From Aeromicrobium sp. (GTDB taxonomy: Bacteria; Actinomycetota; Actinomycetes; Propionibacteriales; Nocardioidaceae), in assembly GCA_025964895.1 (NCBI GenBank), contig JAOPXY010000218.1:1-34307 (forward strand): a stretch of 34,307 nt of DNA, read 5' to 3'. Positions within the stretch are counted from its first letter, which is position 1, and every line of letters begins with the position of its first letter. Below, piece by piece: positions 1 through 8,422 of this stretch. Position numbers and translations under genes: made by a program. Below the pieces are notes generated by a model. It was not told the origin of the DNA and did no database searches. It saw nothing but the letters and a program-made list of their open reading frames with translations.

Positions 1-40
1 ACGTACGTCCTCGTGGTCGCGCCGTGGTCGTCGCCAGGGC

Positions 41-442
41 TCAGCGACGCTCCTCGCGCTGCTTGCATGTCATGCACAGTGTCGCACGCGGGAACGCCAT
101 CAAACGATTCTTGCCGATCGCCTCACCGCAGACCTCGCACTGTCCGTAGCTGCCCTGGTCGAGCCGGTCGAGCGCCTTCTCGGTCTGCAGCAGCAGCTCG
201 CGCTGGTTGGCTGCGAGGGACATCTCGGCGTCGCGTTCGAGGCCTTTCGACCCGACGTCGGCCTGGTCGTTGCCGGCTCCGTCGACCCCGTCGCGGAGCA
301 GATCCTGCAGCTCGCGGGCCGAGTGGTCGAGCTCGCTGCGGAGGCGGGTCAGATCGGCCTCCAGCTCGGACCGCACTTCCTTGGTCTCAGCGGCGGTCCA
401 GGGCTTCTCGTCAGCCCGTACGGCGAGCTTCGTGTTTGGCAT
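41..442 (-). CDS. TraR/DksA-family zinc-finger protein
   Basis: A 133-residue protein of the TraR/DksA family, whose members act at RNA polymerase to modulate transcription, often with ppGpp. The N-terminal two thirds is charged and helical (about residues 18-95, coiled-coil-like). It ends in a four-cysteine zinc finger: C102-x2-C105, then 17 residues, then C123-x2-C126. The frame stays open upstream to 508, but the ATG at 442 is preferred because a -10 hexamer TACTCT lies exactly 6 bases before it and a TTGTGT -35 lies 17 bases further up, which predicts a leaderless mRNA. It diverges from ileS. In related actinomycetes a gene of this type lies between ileS and lspA (recalled synteny); lspA is not visible here. 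The family assignment is firm; the specific role is not known. Confidence 0.88.
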   Translation of the reverse strand: MPNTKLAVRADEKPWTAAETKEVRSELEADLTRLRSELDHSARELQDLLRDGVDGAGNDQADVGSKGLERDAEMSLAANQRELLLQTEKALDRLDQGSYGQCEVCGEAIGKNRLMAFPRATLCMTCKQREERR

Positions 443-448
443 GCGTGG

Positions 449-517
449 AGAGTAGACCGCAGATCGGTCGCACACAACTCGCACCGCCGCCGGGTCGTCG
501 CCGCTCACCCGTAGAAT
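449..517. promoter_or_regulatory. Divergent leaderless promoters for the DksA-like gene and ileS
   Basis: On the minus strand, TTGTGT (472-477) is followed after 17 bp by TACTCT (449-454), then 6 bases and the ATG at 442. On the plus strand, TAGAAT (512-517) lies 7 bases before the GTG of ileS at 525, with no convincing -35. Neither start has a Shine-Dalgarno sequence. Both are predicted to begin transcription at or next to the start codon. The 82-bp gap leaves no room for a T-box leader on ileS. Confidence 0.6.
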
Positions 518-524
518 TGAGCGT

Positions 525-3500
525 GTGACTTCACCCCCCTCCGCCCGCGCAACATATCGGCCCGTTCCCGCCCACGTCGATCTGCCGGTGCTGGAGCGGG
601 AGATCCTGGATCTGTGGGCCGATCAGGGCACGTTCGCGGCCAGCCTCGACACCCCCGCTGACGCCCCGCGCTGGACGTTCTACGAGGGCCCACCGACCGC
701 CAACGGCACCCCGGGCACGCACCACGTCGAGGCCCGCGTCTTCAAGGACGTGTTCCCGCGGTTCAAGACGATGCAGGGCTACCACGTCGACCGCAAGGCC
801 GGCTGGGACTGCCACGGCCTGCCGGTCGAGATCGCGGTCGAGAAGGAGCTGGGCCTCGGCGGCAAGCCCGACATCGAGGCCTACGGCATCGCCGAGTTCA
901 ACGCCCGGTGCCGTGAGGCGGTCGTCCGCAACGTCGATCTCTTCGAGGAGATGACCGACCGCATGGGCTACTGGGTCGACATGAGCGACCCGTACCGCAC
1001 GATGGAGCCGTCGTACGTCGAGAGCGTCTGGTGGGCGCTGTCGACGATCTACAAGAAGGGCCTGCTGACGCAGGACTTCCGCGTCGCGCCCTACTGCCCG
1101 CGCTGCGGCACGACGCTGTCGGACCACGAGCTCGCGCAGGGCTACGAGACCATCACCGATCCGTCGGTCTACGTCCGCTTCCCGCTGACGTCGGGTCCGC
1201 TGGCCGGCCGTGCCTCGATGCTGGTCTGGACGACGACCCCCTGGACCCTGGTGTCGAACACCGCGGTCGCCGTCAACCCCGAGTTCACGTACGTCCTGGC
1301 CACCGACGGCACCGAGACGCTGCTGGTCGCCGAGCCGCTCGTCGCCAAGGCACTGGGTGAGGGCTGGACGCTGACGGGTGAGGCGTTCGCGGGCCGCGAC
1401 ATGGAGCGCTGGACGTACCAGCGTCCCTTCGAGCTCATACCGTTCCCGAGCGAGGCCCATTTTGTGGTGCTGGCCGACTACGTCACGGCCGAGGACGGCA
1501 CGGGCCTCGTGCACCAGTCCCCCGCCTTCGGCGCCGACGACATGATCGTCTGCAAGGCGTACGACCTGCCGGTCGTCAACCCCATCCGCGCCGACGGCCA
1601 CTTCGAGGACGACGTCCCGCTCGTCGGCGGGCAGTTCTTCAAGACCGCCGACCGTGTCCTCGCCGACGACCTCGCGTCGCGCGGACTCATGTTCAACGAG
1701 CTGGCCTACGAGCACTCCTACCCGCACTGCTGGCGCTGCCACACGCCGCTGATGTACTACGCGCTGCCCGCCTGGTACGTGCGCACGACCGCGGTCAAGG
1801 ACCGGCTGCTGGAGGAGAACGCCGGCACCAACTGGTTCCCCGAGACGATCAAGAACGGCCGCTACGGCGACTGGCTGACCAACAACATCGACTGGTCGCT
1901 GTCGCGCAGCCGCTACTGGGGCACTCCCCTGCCGATCTGGCGCAACGACGCCGATCCGTCGAAGATCGTCTGCATCGAGTCCCTCGCGGAGCTGTCGGCC
2001 CTGACCGGCCGCGACCTGTCCGACCTCGACCCGCACCGGCCGTACATCGACGAGGTCACCTTCGAGGTCGACGGCGAGGCGGGCACCTACCGCCGCGTCC
2101 CCGATGTCATCGACGCGTGGTTCGACTCCGGCTCGATGCCGTTCGCGCAGTGGGGCTACCCGCACGCGGAGGGCTCGAAGGAGAAGTTCGAGCAGGCCTA
2201 TCCCGCGCAGTACATCTGCGAGGCGATCGACCAGACCCGTGGCTGGTTCTACTCGCTAATGGCCGTCGGCACCCTGGTGTTCGACCAGAGCTCGTACGAG
2301 AACGTCGTCTGCCTGGGTCACATCCTGGCCGAGGACGGCAAGAAGATGAGCAAGCACCTCGGCAACATCTTGCTGCCGATGCCGCTGATGGACGAGCACG
2401 GCGCCGATGCCCTGCGCTGGTTCATGGCCTGCTCCGGCTCGCCGTGGGCACCACGCCGCATCGGTCACACCGCGCTGTCGGAGATCGTGCGCAAGGTGCT
2501 CCTGACGTACTGGAACACGACCGCCTTCCACGTGCTGTACGCCGGCACCGAGGGCTGGACGCCCACGTCCGGCGAGGTGCCGCCGGTGGCCGAGCGTGAG
2601 GTGCTCGACCAGTGGCTGCTGTCGGAGCTGCACACCCTGACCCGCGACGTCACCGTCGCCCTGGAGAAGTTCGACACACAGGCCGCCGGCGCGCGGCTCG
2701 CGTCGTTCATCGACGACATGTCGAACTGGTACGTGCGCCGGTCGCGGCGCCGCTTCTGGCGCGGTGACACCGCGGCGTTCGCGACGCTGCACGAGACGCT
2801 CGACGTGCTGACCCGCCTCATGGCGCCGCTGACGCCGTTCATCGCCGAGCGCGTGTGGCAGGACGTCATCCTGCCGGTCACGCCGGACGCCCCGGCGTCG
2901 GTGCACCTCGCGTCGTGGCCCGTCGCCGACGAGTCGCTGATCGTCGAGGGCCTCGGCGCCCGCGTCGACCTGGCCCGCCGGGTCACGGAGCTCGGCCGCG
3001 CCGCGCGGGCGGAGGCCAAGGTCCGCACGCGCCAGCCGCTGCGCCGTGCGCTCGTCGCATCCGGCGCGTGGCAGCAGCTCGGCGCCGATCTGCGCGCGCA
3101 GGTGTGCGAGGAGCTCAACGTCGGCTCACTGGAGTCGCTGGCCGACGCCGGCGGCGATCTCGTCGACCACTCCGCGAAGGGCAACTTCCGCAACCTCGGC
3201 AAGCGCTTCGGCAAGGAGACCCCGCAGGTCGCCGCGGCGATCGCGGCGGCCGATGCGGGGGCGCTGGCCGCCTCGCTCGCCGCCGCGGGCACCGCGACGG
3301 TCGACCTCGACGGATCGCCGGTCGAGGTCGGACCCGACGACGTCATCGTGTCCGAGCGTCCACGCGAGGGCTGGTCGGTCGTCAACGACCAGGGCGAGAC
3401 CGTCGCGCTCGACCTCGAGCTGGACGACGAGCTACGCCTGGCCGGTCTCGCCCGCGAGGCGATCCGCGTCGTGCAGGAGGCGCGCAAGTCCTCCGGCCTC

Positions 3501-3680
3501 GACATCAGCGACCGGATCACGCTGGCGTGGTCGGCGGACGGTCCGATGGCCGAGGCGCTGCGCACGCACACGGCGCTGATCGCCGATGAGGTGCTGGCCA
3601 CGTCGATCACCGAGGGCGTCGACGTCCCGGCGTTCACCGACGCCGACCTGGGCCTGTCCTTCACCGTCACGAAGGCCTGA
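525..3680 (+). CDS. ileS: Isoleucyl-tRNA synthetase, long IleRS2-like type
   Basis: A class I aminoacyl-tRNA synthetase that charges tRNA-Ile with isoleucine in the cytoplasm. The 1051-residue length and sequence resemble the long, eukaryote-like IleRS2 group rather than the roughly 930-residue bacterial IleRS1. The signature region reads ANGTPGTHH (residues 59-67), so the expected HxGH motif is G64-T-H66-H67, with the first and third positions exchanged. The second signature, KMSKH, is at residues 607-611. The editing (CP1) domain lies between them, and the anticodon-binding and C-terminal region runs from about 680 onward. A GTG start is used, with TAGAAT 7 bases upstream and no Shine-Dalgarno sequence. 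It is monocistronic; a large inverted repeat follows the stop. Identity is firm. The mupirocin-resistant behaviour of this type is inferred from the family. Confidence 0.97.
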   Translation: MTSPPSARATYRPVPAHVDLPVLEREILDLWADQGTFAASLDTPADAPRWTFYEGPPTANGTPGTHHVEARVFKDVFPRFKTMQGYHVDRKAGWDCHGLPVEIAVEKELGLGGKPDIEAYGIAEFNARCREAVVRNVDLFEEMTDRMGYWVDMSDPYRTMEPSYVESVWWALSTIYKKGLLTQDFRVAPYCPRCGTTLSDHELAQGYETITDPSVYVRFPLTSGPLAGRASMLVWTTTPWTLVSNTAVAVNPEFTYVLATDGTETLLVAEPLVAKALGEGWTLTGEAFAGRDMERWTYQRPFELIPFPSEAHFVVLADYVTAEDGTGLVHQSPAFGADDMIVCKAYDLPVVNPIRADGHFEDDVPLVGGQFFKTADRVLADDLASRGLMFNELAYEHSYPHCWRCHTPLMYYALPAWYVRTTAVKDRLLEENAGTNWFPETIKNGRYGDWLTNNIDWSLSRSRYWGTPLPIWRNDADPSKIVCIESLAELSALTGRDLSDLDPHRPYIDEVTFEVDGEAGTYRRVPDVIDAWFDSGSMPFAQWGYPHAEGSKEKFEQAYPAQYICEAIDQTRGWFYSLMAVGTLVFDQSSYENVVCLGHILAEDGKKMSKHLGNILLPMPLMDEHGADALRWFMACSGSPWAPRRIGHTALSEIVRKVLLTYWNTTAFHVLYAGTEGWTPTSGEVPPVAEREVLDQWLLSELHTLTRDVTVALEKFDTQAAGARLASFIDDMSNWYVRRSRRRFWRGDTAAFATLHETLDVLTRLMAPLTPFIAERVWQDVILPVTPDAPASVHLASWPVADESLIVEGLGARVDLARRVTELGRAARAEAKVRTRQPLRRALVASGAWQQLGADLRAQVCEELNVGSLESLADAGGDLVDHSAKGNFRNLGKRFGKETPQVAAAIAAADAGALAASLAAAGTATVDLDGSPVEVGPDDVIVSERPREGWSVVNDQGETVALDLELDDELRLAGLAREAIRVVQEARKSSGLDISDRITLAWSADGPMAEALRTHTALIADEVLATSITEGVDVPAFTDADLGLSFTVTKA

Positions 3681-3695
3681 CCGCTCCGGCCGGGA

Positions 3696-3751
3696 GACGG
3701 ACGATGAGGGTCATGGGTAGCCGGACCGGCCCGTAACCCTCATCGTCCGTC
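3696..3751 (+). terminator. 16-bp perfect inverted repeat downstream of ileS
   Basis: The arms GACGGACGATGAGGGT (3696-3711) and ACCCTCATCGTCCGTC (3736-3751) are perfectly complementary across a 24-base loop. The loop holds a smaller GCCGG-A-CCGGC hairpin (3720-3730). It starts 16 bases after the ileS stop and has no T tract, like many actinobacterial terminators. The right arm recurs twice downstream in the 74-bp repeat, so alternative pairings are possible. Confidence 0.5.
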
Positions 3752-3900
3752 CACCCCGTCGCTGCGCCGGACCAACGACGAGGGGTCGTGGCACCCAGAA
3801 CGACCCAAAACCCTCATCCTCCGTCCACCCCGTCGCTGCGCCGGACCAACGACGAGGGATCGTGGTAGCCGGAACGACCCGTAACCCTCATCGTCCGTCC
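3717..3900. repeat. 74-bp intergenic tandem repeat, about 2.5 copies
   Basis: The copies start at 3717, 3791 and 3865, an exact 74-bp period; the third copy is partial and stops at about 3900. The core block CCACCCCGTCGCTGCGCCGG and the flanking GACCAACGACGAGGG are identical in the two full copies. The first 20 bases vary most. The element fills most of the 294-bp gap between ileS and divIVA. I see no start codon with a ribosome-binding site or a plausible protein in it. It could be a repetitive extragenic element, a recombination-prone spacer or part of a structured 3' end. Confidence 0.9.
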
Positions 3901-3916
3901 GCGCCCCCGTCACGCA

Positions 3917-3950
3917 GAACGGCCCGCCTCGTTGAGGAGGCGGGCCGTTC
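3917..3950. terminator. Hairpin terminator at the end of the dcw cluster
   Basis: GAACGGCCCGCCTC (3917-3930) and GAGGCGGGCCGTTC (3937-3950) form a perfect 14-bp GC-rich stem with a 6-base loop. It lies 24 bases beyond the divIVA stop. There is no T tract on either strand, so it is of the tail-less type common in high-GC Gram-positives. It could serve divIVA on the minus strand and back up ileS on the plus strand. Confidence 0.8.
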
Positions 3951-3974
3951 CGGGTGCAGCGAGGTGCTGGGGGC

Positions 3975-4769
3975 TCAGAAGTTCTCGTCGTCGCCGAGCA
4001 GCGAGCGTAGACGGCGCGGAGCCGTCTCGGTCGGTGCCTCGACGGGCGTGGAGCTGCTGGTGCTCTCGTTCGCCGCGAGCTGGTCGAGCTGGCTCTGGAA
4101 GTAGTTCTTGAGCCGAGCGCGGTACTCACGCTCGTACGCCCGCAGGTGCTCGACCTCGCGCTGGATCTCGTACCGATCGCGCTCGATCGTGGCCACGGCC
4201 TGCTGACGACGCTCGTTGGTCTCCTCGTCGAGCTTCTGCGCGCGGATGCGGGCATCGGTCTCGAGTCGGTCGGCCTTTCCACGTGCCTCGTTCGTGATGC
4301 GCTCAGCCTTCGCGCGCGCCTCGCCGACCATGCGATCGGCTTCTTCCTTCGCCGCGTCCATGAGCTGGTCGGCGTTGGTCGAGGCGATCTCGAGCAGACG
4401 GGCCGCGGCGGACGACGCATCGCCCATCGACGGCGCGGTGCGCACCGGCGGTGCCGGGGCCACGACAGGCGCCGGCTCGGGCTCGGGCTCCGGCTCCGGC
4501 TTCTTGGCCTCGACGGGCTCCTGCACAGCGGGAGTGGGCGGGGCCTGCGCGGCGGGGGTCGACGACGAGAGGGCCGGGATCAATCCGGTCGGCTCGCCGG
4601 TCGATGCAGCAGCTACCTTGGCGCGAAGTTCTTCGTTCTCGACCGTCAGACGCTCGAGCTCGGCCTCGACCTCGTCGAGGAACTGGTCTACTTCGCCCAT
4701 GTCATAGCCTTCGCGAAGACGGACTGGCGTAAAACGCTTGTTACGCACGTCCTCTGGCGTCAGTGGCAT
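3975..4769 (-). CDS. divIVA: DivIVA/Wag31 polar growth scaffold protein
   Basis: A 264-residue DivIVA homologue. In actinomycetes this protein assembles at cell poles and septa by sensing negative membrane curvature and recruits the wall-synthesis machinery. Residues 1-50 form the conserved N-terminal domain (MPLTPEDVRNKRF, then GYDMGEVDQFLDEV) and first coiled coil. Residues 56-115 are a Pro/Ala/Glu-rich linker with a PEPEPEPEPAP run. Residues 118-232 form a long charged coiled coil, and the tail ends RRLRSLLGDDENF. The ATG start follows GAGGT with a spacing of about 6 bases. It is the last gene of the cluster, 122 bp after yggT, so it may also have its own promoter. Identity is firm. Confidence 0.96.
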   Translation of the reverse strand: MPLTPEDVRNKRFTPVRLREGYDMGEVDQFLDEVEAELERLTVENEELRAKVAAASTGEPTGLIPALSSSTPAAQAPPTPAVQEPVEAKKPEPEPEPEPAPVVAPAPPVRTAPSMGDASSAAARLLEIASTNADQLMDAAKEEADRMVGEARAKAERITNEARGKADRLETDARIRAQKLDEETNERRQQAVATIERDRYEIQREVEHLRAYEREYRARLKNYFQSQLDQLAANESTSSSTPVEAPTETAPRRLRSLLGDDENF

Positions 4770-4891
4770 GAGTACACCTCGGGTTTCGGGTTAGTCCTGG
4801 GGACTCGGAGTCTCCACCGTACTCGGTAGGAGTTCACTTCTGCCACAGGCGTACCGACATCGGGACATCGGTTCCGCACAGGCGCGCGACG
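4770..4891. other. yggT-divIVA intergenic region with tandem octamer
   Basis: This 122-bp gap precedes divIVA. It contains the perfect tandem octamer GACATCGG-GACATCGG (4856-4871) and an imperfect inverted repeat near 4797-4813. A separate divIVA promoter is likely here because the spacing is large for this cluster, but I could not identify a convincing -35/-10 pair. Confidence 0.3.
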
Positions 4892-5182
4892 TTAGAAGAA
4901 AACGACTCCGACGACGGCGCGCAGGATGTAGATCGCGATGATCAGGATCATCGGCGACAGGTCGAGCATGACCGTGCCGAGGCGCAACGGGGGGATGACG
5001 TTGCGGACCGCGCGCAGCGGCGGATCCGTCACCGAGTAGAGCCCCTCGCACAGCACCGCGATGACGCCGCGCGGATGCCAGTTGCGCGCCAGCATCTGAA
5101 CCCAGTCCAGCACGAACCGGGCGATCAGGAGCAGGAGGGCCACTAGCAGGATCAGATCGAGGACACGCCCCGCTGTTTGCAT
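4892..5182 (-). CDS. YggT-family integral membrane protein
   Basis: A 96-residue membrane protein of the YggT family, found downstream of sepF in many Gram-positives and cyanobacteria; its biochemical role is not established. Two hydrophobic segments are visible: residues 8-28 (LDLILLVALLLLIARFVLDW) and 73-96 (VMLDLSPMILIIAIYIL onward). Between them is a loop with the family pattern DPPLRAVRNVIPPLRLG. The ATG lies 6 bases after the sepF stop, so it is probably translated by coupling. The stop is TAA. Family assignment is firm from sequence and position. A link to septum or envelope assembly is inferred from its neighbours. Confidence 0.9.
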   Translation of the reverse strand: MQTAGRVLDLILLVALLLLIARFVLDWVQMLARNWHPRGVIAVLCEGLYSVTDPPLRAVRNVIPPLRLGTVMLDLSPMILIIAIYILRAVVGVVFF

Positions 5183-5188
5183 CTGAGC

Positions 5189-5695
5189 TCAGTTCTGGTT
5201 GAAGAAGCCGCCGGCAGCAATGCGCTGCTTGTCCTCGTCGGTGACCGAGATGTTCTCGGGTGACAGCAGGAAGACCTTAGCGGTGACGCGGTTGATCGAG
5301 CCGTGCACCGCGAACACGAGGCCCGCGGCGAAGTCGACGAGGCGCTTGGCGTCGTCGTCGTCGATCTCGGACAGGTTCATGATGACCGGCACGCCGGAGC
5401 GGTAGTGCTCACCGACCGTGCGGGCGTCGTTGTACGTGCGAGGGGTCACGGTCTCGATGCGCGCCAGGTCGGACGCGGTGGACGCGCGACGCTCGGGACG
5501 CTCGACGCGCTCGGGGCGGCGACGCTCGTCGATGCTCGCCACGGCGGAGGGACGTACGACGGCCGGCTGGCGGGTCGGGGCCTGTCGCGTGGCGGCCGGC
5601 TGCTCGTCGGGCTCGAGGTCGTCGAACTCGTCGTCGAAGTCAGCTTGTTCGACGAGACCGAGGTACTCGCCGACCTTACGCATTGCGCCAGCCAT
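5189..5695 (-). CDS. sepF: Cell division protein SepF
   Basis: A 168-residue SepF. This protein binds the C-terminal tail of FtsZ and tethers the Z-ring to the membrane; it is the main FtsZ anchor in actinobacteria, which lack FtsA. The N-terminus (MAGAMRKVGEYLGLVEQ) is the amphipathic membrane-targeting helix. Residues 20-85 are an acidic then Arg-rich disordered linker. The SepF core (residues 85-168) includes RTYNDARTVGEHYRSG, VPVIMNLSEIDDDDAKR, VDFAAGLVFAVHG and VFLLSPENISV. GGAG lies 5 bases before the ATG. It is 40 bp downstream of yggS. The partner FtsZ encoded nearby ends in the matching tail LDVPDFLR. Confidence 0.97.
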   Translation of the reverse strand: MAGAMRKVGEYLGLVEQADFDDEFDDLEPDEQPAATRQAPTRQPAVVRPSAVASIDERRRPERVERPERRASTASDLARIETVTPRTYNDARTVGEHYRSGVPVIMNLSEIDDDDAKRLVDFAAGLVFAVHGSINRVTAKVFLLSPENISVTDEDKQRIAAGGFFNQN

Positions 5696-5735
5696 GGTTG
5701 CTCCGTGTGTCGAGTGGGGAATGACATTCCTGAGA

Positions 5736-6440
5736 TTACCCGGTGGGAGGCCGCTCGCCGAGTATCGAACGCCCGATCCGCAGGTGTGTCGCGCCGGCGC
5801 CGATCGCCGCCTCGAAGTCGCCGCTCATCCCGGCCGACACGATCGTCGCCGCCGCGTGGTCACGGCGCAGGTCGGCCGAGAGCCGGGCGAGGTGATCGAA
5901 GTGGGGTGCCGGGTCGTCGCCGAGCGGGGCGACCGTCATGAGCCCGCCCAGTGCGAGGCCGGGAGCCGCGGCGATCGCATCGGCCAGCTCGCCGACGCCG
6001 GCAGGGACGACCCCGGACCGGCCGGGGTCCACGGCGCCAAAGTCGACCTGGACGAGGCAGGTCAGCTCGCGTCCGGCGGCCTCGGCGCCACGCGAGAGCG
6101 AATGGGCCAGCTTGACCCGGTCGACGCTGTGCACGAGATCGGCGTAGCGCGCGACCGCTCCGGCCTTGTTGGTCTGCAGCCCGCCGAGGAAGTGCCATCG
6201 CAACGGGGCGGAGACGGCCTTGGCCTTGTCGCCCGCCTCGGGATGGCGGTTCTCCCCCACGTCGGTCACGCCCAGCCCGGCGAGCAGCTCGACATCGGAC
6301 GCGGGATACGTCTTGGTGACGACGACCAGGGTGACGTCGTCGCTCGCGCGCCCCGCCGCGCGGCACGCGGCGGCGATCCGCTCCTGCGTCTCGGCGAGAT
6401 TCGCGGCGAGCTCGGCGCGCCGGGCCTCCAGGTCGCTCAC
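5736..6440 (-). CDS. yggS: YggS-family PLP-binding homeostasis protein
   Basis: A 234-residue YggS/PROSC-family protein. Members bind pyridoxal 5'-phosphate without known catalysis and maintain vitamin B6 and amino-acid balance. The PLP lysine is K43 in VVTKTYP. Other family blocks are VGENR, WHFLGGLQTNKA, HSVDRVKLA, GLMTVAP, SAGMSGDFEAAI and LRIGRSILGER. HFLGGLQ has Gly where HFIGRLQ is commonest. The GTG at 6440 is chosen because it overlaps the pgeF stop as GTGA and gives the standard length; longer readings run inside pgeF. The stop is TAA. The gene lies in the usual place between the PgeF and SepF genes. Confidence 0.95.
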   Translation of the reverse strand: MSDLEARRAELAANLAETQERIAAACRAAGRASDDVTLVVVTKTYPASDVELLAGLGVTDVGENRHPEAGDKAKAVSAPLRWHFLGGLQTNKAGAVARYADLVHSVDRVKLAHSLSRGAEAAGRELTCLVQVDFGAVDPGRSGVVPAGVGELADAIAAAPGLALGGLMTVAPLGDDPAPHFDHLARLSADLRRDHAAATIVSAGMSGDFEAAIGAGATHLRIGRSILGERPPTG

Positions 6441-7162
6441 GGGGCGATCACCGCGACGGCGCCGAAGCGGCCCGAGTCCTGGCCCTGGCGCCGGTACGAG
6501 AACCAGCGGTCGTGCTCGATCGTGCACTCGTCGGCGCCCAGGTCGGTGACGTCGACGCCCAGCGCCTCCAGCTGCGACACGACACCGGCGCCCACGTCGA
6601 TCGCTGCGGTACCCCACGACGTCGTGGACCGCGACTGCGGCACGACCGCCGCGACGGCGTCGGCCAGGTCGACCGGCAGCTCGTAGCAGCGCCCGCAGGC
6701 GCGGGGCCCGATCCAGGCGGCGATCGACGTCGCGCCGCGATCGCGCAGGCGCCGGACCGCTGCGGCGACGACGCCGTTGACGAGTCCCTCGCGGCCGCAG
6801 TGCACCACGCCGGCCAGGGACTCCTCGGGAGCGGCCAGCACGACCGGCGTGCAGTCGGCGACCCTGACGAGCACGCCGATGCCGGGCCGGTCGGTCAGCA
6901 GGGCATCGGCGACCGGGATCTCGTCGGGCGCGGCATCACCGGCCCACACGACGTCGGCGCTGTGCACCTGCGTCATGCGGACCAGCCGCTCGACGCCGAG
7001 CTCGTCGCCGAGCCGCTGGAGGTTGCCCTCCACCCGCGCGGGATCGTCGCCGTTCGACGTGCCGAGGTTGAGCGAGCCCCAGGGGCCCTCGCTGACCCCG
7101 CCGAGCCGGTCGGTGAACGCGTACGACACCGGTCCAGAGCGGCCCGACGTCCAAATCACCAC
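6437..7162 (-). CDS. pgeF: PgeF/YfiH-type (DUF152, laccase-domain) protein
   Basis: About 241 residues, polyphenol oxidase/laccase-domain family. In E. coli PgeF (YfiH) hydrolyses wrongly built UDP-MurNAc-L-Ser, keeping peptidoglycan composition correct; related proteins act as purine nucleoside phosphorylases. The predicted zinc ligands are H67 (QVHSADV), C104 (ADCTPV) and H121 (VVHCGREG). The last replaces the HAGWRG form commonest elsewhere. IGPRACGRCYELP is the second conserved block. The start is uncertain: GTG at 7162 or 7159, both just after the ftsZ stop at 7170, gives a normal N-terminus (VIWTSGRSGPVSYAFTDR). Its end overlaps yggS by 4 bp. Which activity it has here is not decided by sequence. 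Confidence 0.88.
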   Translation of the reverse strand: MVIWTSGRSGPVSYAFTDRLGGVSEGPWGSLNLGTSNGDDPARVEGNLQRLGDELGVERLVRMTQVHSADVVWAGDAAPDEIPVADALLTDRPGIGVLVRVADCTPVVLAAPEESLAGVVHCGREGLVNGVVAAAVRRLRDRGATSIAAWIGPRACGRCYELPVDLADAVAAVVPQSRSTTSWGTAAIDVGAGVVSQLEALGVDVTDLGADECTIEHDRWFSYRRQGQDSGRFGAVAVIAP

Positions 7163-7169
7163 GCGGTGG

Positions 7170-8360
7170 TCAGCGCAGGAAGTCGGGCACGTCGAGGTCG
7201 TCCCCGTAGTCGGCGGCCATCGGCTCGGGCGGGACCGTGCGGTTGCCGGCACCGTCGGACGGCGGCGGCGTGCGGGCGTCGAGGTACGGATCGGGCGCCA
7301 GGTAGGTCTCCGCCGTGGGGGGCGACGTCGGCGCGGGGGCAGCCACGGGTGCGGCGGGCGCGGCCGAGCCGGAGTCCTTGAGCAGCGCGGGCTTGGTGGC
7401 GTCGCGCAGCATCGGCTCGCCGCCGTCGAAGCCGGCCGCGATGACCGTGACCCGCACCTCGTCGCCGAGGGCGTCGTCGATGACGGCACCGAAGATGATG
7501 TTGGCGTCGGGGTGCACCGCGTCGGCGACGAGTCCGGCCGCCTCGTTGATCTCGAACAGGCCCAGGTCGGAGCCGCCGGCGATCGAGAGCAGCACGCCGC
7601 GGGCGCCCTCGATCGACGCCTCCAGCAGCGGGCTCGACACGGCGCTCTCGGCCGCGACGGCCGCCCGGTGCTCGCCGCGCGCCGAGCCGATGCCCATGAG
7701 GGCCGAGCCGGCGTCGGACATGACGGACTTGACGTCCGCGAAGTCGAGGTTGATCAGGCCCGGCGTCGTGATGAGGTCGGTGATGCCCGAGACGCCCTGG
7801 TGCAGGACCTGGTCGGCCTGGCGGAACGAGTCGAGCAGGCTGACGTTGGGATCGCTGATTGACAGCAGCCGGTCGTTGGGGATCACGATCAGCGTGTCGA
7901 CCTCGTCGCGCAGCGCCTGGATGCCCGCATCGGCCTGGCCGGAGCGGTTGCGGCCCTCGAACTTGAACGGACGCGTCACGACGCCGATCGTCAGCGCCCC
8001 GAGGGAGCGGGCGATGCGGGCCACGACGGGTGCGCCACCGGTGCCGGTGCCGCCGCCCTCGCCGGCCGTAACGTAGACCATGTCTGCACCCTTGATGGCG
8101 GCCTCGATCTCCTCGGCGTGGTCCTCGGACGCCTGCTTGCCGATCTCGGGGTTCGCGCCCGCGCCGAGCCCGCGGGTGGAGTCGCGGCCAACGTCGAGCT
8201 TGACGTCGGCGTCGCTCATGAGCAGTGCCTGTGCATCGGTGTTGATCGCGATGAACTCGACACCCTTGAGTCCGACTTCGATCATGCGGTTGACGGCATT
8301 GACGCCACCGCCACCGATGCCGACGACCTTGATCACGGCGAGGTAGTTCTGGACCGCCAT
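7170..8360 (-). CDS. ftsZ: Cell division GTPase FtsZ
   Basis: A 396-residue tubulin homologue that polymerises into the Z-ring. The GTP-binding domain carries [15 protein letters not shown] (residues 10-22) and the tubulin signature GGGTGTG (102-108). The T7 catalytic loop is [11 protein letters not shown]. The C-terminal domain is followed by a Pro/Ala-rich spacer from about residue 325 and the conserved SepF-binding tail LDVPDFLR at the end. ATG start with GGAAGG about 9-10 bases upstream. A 162-bp gap separates it from ftsQ and contains a TTGACA element and an inverted repeat, so extra ftsZ transcription independent of upstream genes is likely. Identity is certain. Confidence 0.99.
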   Translation of the reverse strand: MAVQNYLAVIKVVGIGGGGVNAVNRMIEVGLKGVEFIAINTDAQALLMSDADVKLDVGRDSTRGLGAGANPEIGKQASEDHAEEIEAAIKGADMVYVTAGEGGGTGTGGAPVVARIARSLGALTIGVVTRPFKFEGRNRSGQADAGIQALRDEVDTLIVIPNDRLLSISDPNVSLLDSFRQADQVLHQGVSGITDLITTPGLINLDFADVKSVMSDAGSALMGIGSARGEHRAAVAAESAVSSPLLEASIEGARGVLLSIAGGSDLGLFEINEAAGLVADAVHPDANIIFGAVIDDALGDEVRVTVIAAGFDGGEPMLRDATKPALLKDSGSAAPAAPVAAPAPTSPPTAETYLAPDPYLDARTPPPSDGAGNRTVPPEPMAADYGDDLDVPDFLR

Positions 8361-8422
8361 CGTGTGTCCCTTCCGAGGATGTTCGAAGTGTGTGGTGAAG
8401 CAGAGAGCATGGGGTTCGGCCG

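Noticed and set aside
1..40. Start of lspA at the left edge
   Set aside because: Expected by synteny, but the 40 bases contain no ATG, GTG or TTG on the minus strand, so no partial gene can be supported.
443..524. T-box riboswitch upstream of ileS
   Set aside because: Actinobacterial ileS genes often have one, but only 82 bp separate the divergent starts and a -10 hexamer lies 7 bases before the GTG, leaving no leader.
531..2165. Long open frame antisense to ileS
   Set aside because: It is out of phase with a gene of certain identity, is Arg/Val/Asp-rich in the way typical of high-GC antisense frames, and has no recognisable domain.
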